Source: Microcaldota archaeon
GTDB lineage: Archaea; Micrarchaeota; Micrarchaeia; Micrarchaeales; Micrarchaeaceae
Direction: 5' to 3'
NCBI GenBank assembly: GCA_021785805.1
Contig: JAJYEJ010000034.1
Span: forward strand, 1-9,636
DNA: 9,636 nucleotides
Part shown: one piece after another, positions 4,972 to 9,636 of the stretch
Position numbering within the stretch: position 1 is the stretch's first letter
Layout: every line of letters begins with the position of its first letter
Notes under the pieces: generated by a model
Databases searched by the model: none
Seen by the model: only the letters and a program-made list of their open reading frames with translations
What the model was told of the DNA's origin: nothing
Program-made: the position numbers and the translations under genes

Positions 4972-6837
4972 TTAAACTTTAATCTTCTGCCTGGTGTCTG
5001 TGCTTGTGTGTCCTTGATTTCCATTTGGGGTCGGCTTTGCATCGGGTTTTTTGGAATACCTCTTCTTAATTATGTCCAGTGTTATCCCTATCAGGCTTTC
5101 TGCACTCTCTACTGGAACCACTATGGCTCCTGCAGCTTCAAGCGCAGTGGAAAAGTCATCCTGGCCTCCTATCCTGAAATGAACGACATCATTTCCCTGC
5201 TTCATCAGTGATATGTATTCCCTGAGCGCCTCTTCCGAATTGGTTATCAGGCCGTCTGAGACTGATATCAGGAGGAATGACCGCTGCTGCCTTAGTCTCT
5301 TGTGTTCTTCTGCGGCCCTGTCGATTACACGTGTATCGATTATAGTATCGCTCGATTCCGTGCGTACGGCCATTATCTCTCTGCTTATGTCGTCTATGTG
5401 CCTCCAGTCCTTCCAGCCTGAGAATGTGGTAGTATTGGGATCCCCGAACTTGGCAAACCCATAGTCCAGATACTCCAGCTTGTTCTCCGCTTTAAGGAAG
5501 TTTAGTACAGCATAATACGTCCTGATACACATGTCGAACTGGCTCCCGTCTAGGATGCTTCCGGTCCGCCTCATGCTTCCGGAGGCATCGAACACGAACA
5601 GTATGTCTTGGTTGCTTGTGGTATCGTGCCTCTTTTCGCCTTTTATTATAGCGTATGGGTTAAGCCCTCGCGCTAGGGATATGGTATCCCCATAGAAACG
5701 GGTCTTTGCCCACAATATATGCATTCCTGGTCTTGTGGTAGCTTCTTCCGGGCTCACTCTCTCCATGCCCATATGGAATAGGTCCACTTTGGAGGGCGCT
5801 TTTGCCGCTTGCTGCCCCTTGGCGAAGTCTATCAATATCTTTCCTGCGGCCTTCGTATAGGCTTCGTCGAATGCTTCGAAAGAATCTGCGAATTTAGGAG
5901 GAGAGCCATGCTCTTCCATGCTTTTCCTTATTATCTTTCTCCTGAAATTCGGATCCTTGCTCCATTTGTAAGAGAACCCGTGAAGTTCCATCTGTTTCAA
6001 TGCATCTATATTCTTCCTTACTATAGGCGCGATTATCATCGCATACGCCTTGGCTTTCATTCCCCATTTGGTCTCATCACGCATCTCCTCTATAGCAACT
6101 TCTTTTTCCTCTTTGGTGAGCTTGCCTGCAAAAGCCTTTTCCGACATTTCCTTCCCTATGAGTACTTCAAGTATGGCCTTGCTGGCCGCCTTTAGCCCTT
6201 TATCGTAACCATTCAGTGTTTTCTCTAACAGTATCCTTTGGGCTTTAGTGGTTCCGCCAAACTTCATCTGGACGTCGGCGAACACACCGTATAATTCACT
6301 GAACTTTGCATCATTCTCATGTTTGCCTGAGTCATGTATGCCGCCACGGGTGCTATGCAGCAATGACAGCCCTTCCAGATATCTCTGGTCCAGTACCTGG
6401 GCGCAGTTGACTATCGTATCGGAGAACATGTTCTCTACGTGAGGTGTAGCGGATTTGATGTCATCTTCGCTGAAACTTTCGCCATCTTTGCCCCTCCAGA
6501 GCGTCAAGCCGGAAGAAACTCCTTCCATGATGGTCGTAAATAGGTCTGCATTTCTTGGACAGAACTCCCAGTGGCCGAGTTCATGCTTTGATACCCCATA
6601 AAGTGCTTTGTCCACCGGATCGGTTATGCCAAGTCCATGCTGGTTGTTCAGCTGCTCTACCTTCTGTTCTATATCCTTGTCTATCTTCACCTGAAGCTGC
6701 CAATCGTCGATATTATTCGAAGCATGGATTAGGCCAGATACCTGCTCTGTTGTTTCTAGGGTGAGTTGGGTGTCTGGACTCCAGCCGGTATTCAGCAGTA
6801 TCTGGCTTATTATGGCATATGCCTTATCGTAATCCAT
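4972..6837 (-). CDS. Metallopeptidase-like and VWA domain fusion protein (621 aa)
   Basis: Probable partner of the MoxR ATPase encoded just upstream. The N-terminal half carries HELGH at residues 85-89, followed by WEFCP: an HExxH zinc motif of the type found in the putative metallopeptidase domain of DUF2201/COG3864-like proteins. FSDTIVN at 138-144 may carry a further ligand. Residues 200-350 are mostly charged helices. The C-terminal third is a von Willebrand A domain with a complete MIDAS: DASGS at 417-421, a candidate Thr in SSDT near 495-498, and SDG at 527-529. The last 30 residues are a polar, Lys- and Pro-rich tail. No signal peptide or membrane span is seen. In this class the VWA part usually binds the AAA+ hexamer or its substrates. 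Whether the HELGH site cuts peptides is not known. The start ATG lies 42 bases after the MoxR stop; the array begins 16 bases after this gene. Confidence 0.9.
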   Translation of the reverse strand: MDYDKAYAIISQILLNTGWSPDTQLTLETTEQVSGLIHASNNIDDWQLQVKIDKDIEQKVEQLNNQHGLGITDPVDKALYGVSKHELGHWEFCPRNADLFTTIMEGVSSGLTLWRGKDGESFSEDDIKSATPHVENMFSDTIVNCAQVLDQRYLEGLSLLHSTRGGIHDSGKHENDAKFSELYGVFADVQMKFGGTTKAQRILLEKTLNGYDKGLKAASKAILEVLIGKEMSEKAFAGKLTKEEKEVAIEEMRDETKWGMKAKAYAMIIAPIVRKNIDALKQMELHGFSYKWSKDPNFRRKIIRKSMEEHGSPPKFADSFEAFDEAYTKAAGKILIDFAKGQQAAKAPSKVDLFHMGMERVSPEEATTRPGMHILWAKTRFYGDTISLARGLNPYAIIKGEKRHDTTSNQDILFVFDASGSMRRTGSILDGSQFDMCIRTYYAVLNFLKAENKLEYLDYGFAKFGDPNTTTFSGWKDWRHIDDISREIMAVRTESSDTIIDTRVIDRAAEEHKRLRQQRSFLLISVSDGLITNSEEALREYISLMKQGNDVVHFRIGGQDDFSTALEAAGAIVVPVESAESLIGITLDIIKKRYSKKPDAKPTPNGNQGHTSTDTRQKIKV

Positions 6838-6861
6838 TTTTAACCACTTATCCGGTTGTTG

Positions 6862-6887
6862 CCACCTATGTCCCTATCTTTAGGTGG
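6862..6887 (-). promoter_or_regulatory. Hairpin spanning the MoxR stop codon
   Basis: A perfect 7-base inverted repeat, CCACCTA and TAGGTGG, with a 12-base loop. The left arm (minus strand) contains the last codons and stop of the MoxR gene; the right arm ends 24 bases before the VWA start codon. The AGGTGG arm resembles a ribosome-binding site, and the CCAC of the left arm could instead pair with the GTGG just before the VWA ATG. It could therefore tune the ratio of the two products or the processing of the transcript. That role is inference. Confidence 0.5.
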
Positions 6888-8373
6888 ATGTGTTCTTACT
6901 GCGGTCTCTGATCTTCAACGCATTTGATACCTCTGGGACCATGCCTCCTGGTATAATGCTTGGGTTGGTCTCGTATTCCCTCAGCAGAGCAGTAGTCTGC
7001 GGCGGTGTAAGCGGGCCTTTGATTTGGGCTTCGATGATTGGCTTAAGACGCGACAGCGACGTTCCCATATGCTGGTGTATCATCCTGAGGGCTTTCTCGG
7101 TTGCGTATGTCATGCTACCATTGCCAAGCTCGAGACCCCATTCTCTTGATACTTCCATCCTCTTTCCAGCAAGCAGGTACACTCCAGCTGCAGTAATATC
7201 GCTATCCATGACATAATGTGGAGAGTTCGGTTCCACTGCTATCCTGTATGCGGCTACCGCTTTTGCGAACCTCCTCAGGTCGAATATCGCCCTTGGTGAG
7301 GGTGCGCTTACATGGCCGCATGTCCCCTGCTGCCCTGCGGCATTGCACCCTTTGCAGAACCTGTCGCTCGTGGGGTCGAATCCTTCCAGACCGGCCTTGG
7401 TCCCTGTTGGTGATCTTATGCAATTATCCCCGTGCTTGAGAGTCCTGAGCCATAACGTTGATGCTTCGCTGAGTGGAAGTTTCCCTATCTTCTCGTTCAT
7501 CGAGATAATCAGCTCCACCGCTCTTTTGGCTGTTGACGGATTCGCCGGTTTGGGGGTGTATTCTCCACCGTTGAACAGGAGATCTTCCTCTTCTTCTGTT
7601 GTGTATAGTGTGTCTGCATCTATGACTACCGGATACCTATCGGCGTCTGCAGGATCAATATCGAATACACCAGAATAACCGGCACCGCTGTTGCTCAATG
7701 CGACTATGAATTGGTATGGTTTTGCCCCTTCGGCAAGCTTCCTCTTCTCACTGTCCCTCATGTCAGTAATCCTGAGTGGTTTGCCGTCATTGTCAAGCAC
7801 TATCTTTCCGTCCCTTATCATCACGCCTGGAATCACCTGTCTTCCCCCAGGTCCTGTTACTATGTCCCTTGCGTGCCAGTCTTCCCATGCGTTTATCTGC
7901 GGAGGCGCCCTGCCGTGTTCATCCTCCCTCACAGCCATTGATGTAAGGAGTTCTGTAGGGTTTGACACGGTAGCGAGATCTTTTGCTGGATTCCCATCAT
8001 GTGATTGCATGCCTGCGAAGTCCGGCCTGAAAAGCATATCCACACCGAACTGAGTGTTCATGGAGAATGATGCATGGTCCGCACCGAACATCGACCTGAG
8101 GATCCCTTCAGTGATACTGGTCTTTCCAAGCCCCTTGCCACCTTTTATGAACATGTTATTGCCGGATATCGCCGCAAGGACAAACATCGTCTTGAGGTCG
8201 ACGGTTATCGCCTTTCCTTCCGGGTTTCCGTCTACTGGTATCCTCATCAATGGCTGAGACATCCTGAATCCTTCTGTGTCTTTGTGGACAATCTCGTCTA
8301 GCTCCTTTAACTCTTCAAAAGTAAGGCCTTTCGCGAGCTCGAAAGGCTCTTCTGCTCCTCTTAGTTGTGGCAT
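6880..8373 (-). CDS. MoxR-type AAA+ ATPase (497 aa)
   Basis: ATPase of the MoxR group, expected to form a ring that remodels protein complexes together with the VWA protein encoded next. Visible motifs: Walker A GGKGLGKT at 78-85; a Walker B/MoxR motif EDEHGRAPPQ at 150-159, equivalent to the usual ADEINRAPPK but with a less hydrophobic lead-in; sensor 1 Asn in ALSNSG near 228; DRYP at 245-248 in the place of the MoxR DRF, with the likely arginine finger; sensor 2 SPR at 359-361. At 497 aa it is longer than most MoxR proteins (about 300-350). The extra length includes an insert between Walker B and sensor 1 (about 165-215) and a lid insert with C340, C343, C352 and H354 (CKGC then CGH), which looks like a zinc-binding knuckle. 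The ATG at 8373 is preceded at four bases by GGTGT. It is the first intact gene after the TATA box. Confidence 0.92.
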   Translation of the reverse strand: MPQLRGAEEPFELAKGLTFEELKELDEIVHKDTEGFRMSQPLMRIPVDGNPEGKAITVDLKTMFVLAAISGNNMFIKGGKGLGKTSITEGILRSMFGADHASFSMNTQFGVDMLFRPDFAGMQSHDGNPAKDLATVSNPTELLTSMAVREDEHGRAPPQINAWEDWHARDIVTGPGGRQVIPGVMIRDGKIVLDNDGKPLRITDMRDSEKRKLAEGAKPYQFIVALSNSGAGYSGVFDIDPADADRYPVVIDADTLYTTEEEEDLLFNGGEYTPKPANPSTAKRAVELIISMNEKIGKLPLSEASTLWLRTLKHGDNCIRSPTGTKAGLEGFDPTSDRFCKGCNAAGQQGTCGHVSAPSPRAIFDLRRFAKAVAAYRIAVEPNSPHYVMDSDITAAGVYLLAGKRMEVSREWGLELGNGSMTYATEKALRMIHQHMGTSLSRLKPIIEAQIKGPLTPPQTTALLREYETNPSIIPGGMVPEVSNALKIRDRSKNTST

Positions 8374-8377
8374 TTTT

Positions 8378-8382
8378 ACACC
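8378..8382 (-). promoter_or_regulatory. Ribosome-binding site of the MoxR gene
   Basis: GGTGT, four bases before the ATG at 8373, matches the archaeal GGTGAT consensus in its first four bases and supports this start. Confidence 0.6.
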
Positions 8383-8416
8383 GTTTAATCGTATTAGCGG
8401 ATTGGTCGATATAGTG

Positions 8417-8436
8417 CCTGATGGAAGCCCACCAGG
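8417..8436 (-). promoter_or_regulatory. Leader hairpin upstream of the MoxR gene
   Basis: On the minus strand CCTGGTGG and CCATCAGG form an 8-base-pair stem (one G-U pair) around a four-base loop. It lies between the predicted transcription start near 8470 and the MoxR start codon. It could stabilise or regulate the leader. No riboswitch or T-run is recognisable. Confidence 0.4.
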
Positions 8437-8448
8437 TATGCTGTTCTT

Positions 8449-8619
8449 TTAGCCGAAATTTCTAAGCCACATGATACTTTGGATTTTCAGATATTTATAA
8501 TATTTGATTATAACGGATTGTTTGTGGATTTTACGGGTTTTGTCCACACCGTATGCCTTGTCGTTTCTCTTCGATTTGGATATGGGTGCTGTTCGTGGTT
8601 TTAGGGTTTTTATTGGCAT
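8449..8619 (-). pseudogene. Relic N-terminus of a tandem paralog (56 codons)
   Basis: A minus-strand ORF starting nine bases after the stop of the copy at 8629, exactly where the next array unit should begin. Its start, MPIKTLKPRTAP, keeps KP at residues 7-8 and AP at 11-12 as in the family tag MEKEAQKPQIAP. The rest is unrelated, Lys-rich and translated from the AT-rich promoter region, ending in TAA. The junction is TAAGCGATATCC, with the ribosome site changed as at the other stub. I read it as the decayed beginning of a former paralog, cut off where the MoxR promoter region begins. Production of a 56-residue basic peptide cannot be ruled out. Confidence 0.45.
8491..8502 (-). promoter_or_regulatory. 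Archaeal TATA box for the MoxR-VWA-array operon
   Basis: Minus strand TATTATAAATAT, the strongest TATA-like element seen in the window and in its most AT-rich stretch (about 8480-8525). Transcription would start about 25 bases downstream, near 8465-8470, giving a leader of about 95 bases before the MoxR ATG. The box lies inside the relic ORF at 8449-8619, which argues that the relic is no longer a working gene. A purine-rich BRE-like stretch (ATCAAA) precedes it. Confidence 0.6.
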
Positions 8620-8628
8620 GGATATCGC

Positions 8629-9174
8629 TTAGTCTGTGGAGTCTACGAAGGCTGTCGGGAGAGAAACTTTGCCTACATGATAGGCCGGATAGTTAACCCA
8701 CCAGATTGTGCCGCTGAAGTCGATGCGCAGAATTCCTCCTTCCCTGATCTCTTCTAAAACGCTTCTATGCAGCTTTCCTCTTTCGTTAGGGTTGAGCATA
8801 TTGAACTCATCATTTGATATGGGGTTGAGTGTCCTTTTCCCACGGTCGATTTTGAAACAGAGAAATGGATTGTCTAAATCTGGATTTTCCAGCGCATCTA
8901 TGGTCTCCCGGGGCATGTTCTTGGAGCTTATGTAGAAAGAGTGTATTTTGGCATTTAGGCAACGTTCGAGGAAATCCTTGTCCATCGCCACGTCCATCAA
9001 GGTGGCGATGTTCTTCACTCTCTCCTTGGCTTTTGATGAAGTGTATCTCTCCACTGTCAAGGATACCATGTGTGTGGGGAGATGCGCCTGATTTCCCCTG
9101 AGCTCCCTCAGGACTTCGTCGATGTTCCTGATTCTTGGAGGGGCGATTTGGGGTTTTTGAGCTTCTTTTTCCAT
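8629..9174 (-). CDS. Tandem paralog family protein, copy 2 (181 aa)
   Basis: Full member of the unrecognised family, upstream of the MoxR and VWA genes. The first 39 residues, through the linker RGNQAHLPTHMVSLT, are identical to the copy at 2685. It then diverges: VERYTSSKAKERVKNIATLMDVAMDKDFLERCL, HSFYISSKNMP, a lower-similarity stretch ENPDLDNPFLCFKIDRGKR, ISNDEFNMLNPNERG and the late part DFSGTIWWVNYPAYHVG. The tail is AFVDSTD. The ATG is chosen nine bases after the upstream stop, with GTGAT between. It may be read from a promoter outside the window, separate from that of the MoxR gene. Confidence 0.86.
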   Translation of the reverse strand: MEKEAQKPQIAPPRIRNIDEVLRELRGNQAHLPTHMVSLTVERYTSSKAKERVKNIATLMDVAMDKDFLERCLNAKIHSFYISSKNMPRETIDALENPDLDNPFLCFKIDRGKRTLNPISNDEFNMLNPNERGKLHRSVLEEIREGGILRIDFSGTIWWVNYPAYHVGKVSLPTAFVDSTD

Positions 9175-9183
9175 GAGTATCAC

Positions 9184-9636
9184 TTAGTCTGTGGATTCTG
9201 TGAAGGCCACCGAGAGAGGACCTCCGCCTACATAATAGGTCGAATAGTAAACCCCCCAGACCGTGCCGCTGAAGCAGCTGGTGTACAGAAGTCCTCCTTT
9301 CCTGATCCCTTCCAAAACACTCCTGTGCAAACTTCCTCTTTCGTTAGGGTCGAGTCCGTCATACTGGATTTTTGATATTAGGTTAAGCGTCCCCTTCTCG
9401 CGGTCGATTTCGAAATAGACAAATCGGTATTTTAGCCCCAAGCTTTCCAATGCATCTATGAACTCCTGGGGTATGTCCTTGGAGCTTATGTAAAAAGAGA
9501 TTCCTCGCTTGTCATTTAGGTAACGTTCGAGGAAATTCTCATTCATCATCATTTGCTTCAAGGTGGCGATGTTATTCACTTTCTCCATGGCTTCTGTTGA
9601 GGTGTATTCCTTCTTTGTCAGGGATACCTTGGGTGT
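9184..9636 (-). CDS. Tandem paralog family protein, copy 1, 5' end outside window
   Basis: Partial member of the family: about 150 C-terminal residues are inside the window, and the frame is open to the right edge, where it reads TPKVSLTKKEYTSTEAM. The internal Met at 9588 is not the real start, since the homologous Met is residue 50 or so in the other copies. It follows the family plan: EKVNNIATLKQMMMNENFLERYL, ISFYISSKDIP, QEFIDALESLGL, VYFEIDREKGTLNLISKIQYDGL, DPNERG and LLYTSCFSGTVWGV, with the tail VAFTESTD. It shows that the array continues beyond the window. Confidence 0.85.
   Translation of the reverse strand, partial: TPKVSLTKKEYTSTEAMEKVNNIATLKQMMMNENFLERYLNDKRGISFYISSKDIPQEFIDALESLGLKYRFVYFEIDREKGTLNLISKIQYDGLDPNERGSLHRSVLEGIRKGGLLYTSCFSGTVWGVYYSTYYVGGGPLSVAFTESTD

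Noticed and set aside
4972..8373. Magnesium or cobalt chelatase subunits (BchI/BchD type)
   Set aside because: AAA+ plus VWA also describes chelatases, but the RAPP and SPR motifs are of MoxR type, and the VWA protein has an HELGH domain instead of an AAA+ domain.

Overview
The window most likely comes from an archaeon. The signs are: a strong TATA box (8491-8502, minus strand) about 120 bases before a start codon; ribosome-binding sites of the GGTGAT type, complementary to the archaeal 16S rRNA 3' end, placed 3-4 bases before ATG; frequent ATA and AGG codons; and a decayed archaeal-looking TnpB. I cannot name the lineage; Thermoplasmata-like or DPANN groups would fit.

Layout. Positions 1-806 are a decayed accessory region with no intact gene. 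On the + strand it holds a frameshifted relic of an IS200/IS605-type TnpB, seen best in its C-terminal zinc ribbon. From 807 to the right edge every supported gene is on the minus strand. Read in the direction of transcription (right to left) they are: a 5'-cut paralog (9184-9636), a complete paralog (8629-9174), a relic start of another paralog (8449-8619) that overlaps a TATA box, a MoxR-type AAA+ ATPase (6880-8373), a metallopeptidase-like plus VWA fusion protein (4972-6837), seven further tandem paralogs (996-4955) and a 59-codon stub of the same family (807-986).

The paralogs are about 180-192 aa, look cytosolic and match no family I can name. All share a proline-rich N-terminal tag (KPQIAPPRI.NID.VL.EL), a helical segment, and, except for the stub and relic, a conserved C-terminal tail (VAFTESTD). 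The stretch between is variable. The genes are joined by an almost invariant 15-base junction, TAAGTGATACTCATG, in which the stop codon is followed directly by the ribosome-binding site. Two copies share 312 bp with one difference while their 5' parts match other copies, so the array has been reshuffled by duplication or gene conversion.

Inferred system. MoxR ATPases paired with VWA proteins usually act as chaperone or remodelling machines, with the VWA protein as substrate adaptor. Here the pair sits inside, and is probably co-transcribed with, an expanded set of small proteins with constant ends and a variable middle. A working idea is that the small proteins are clients, adaptors or interchangeable recognition subunits of this machine, recognised through the constant tag. 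I know of no described system with this layout, but that has not been tested by a search.
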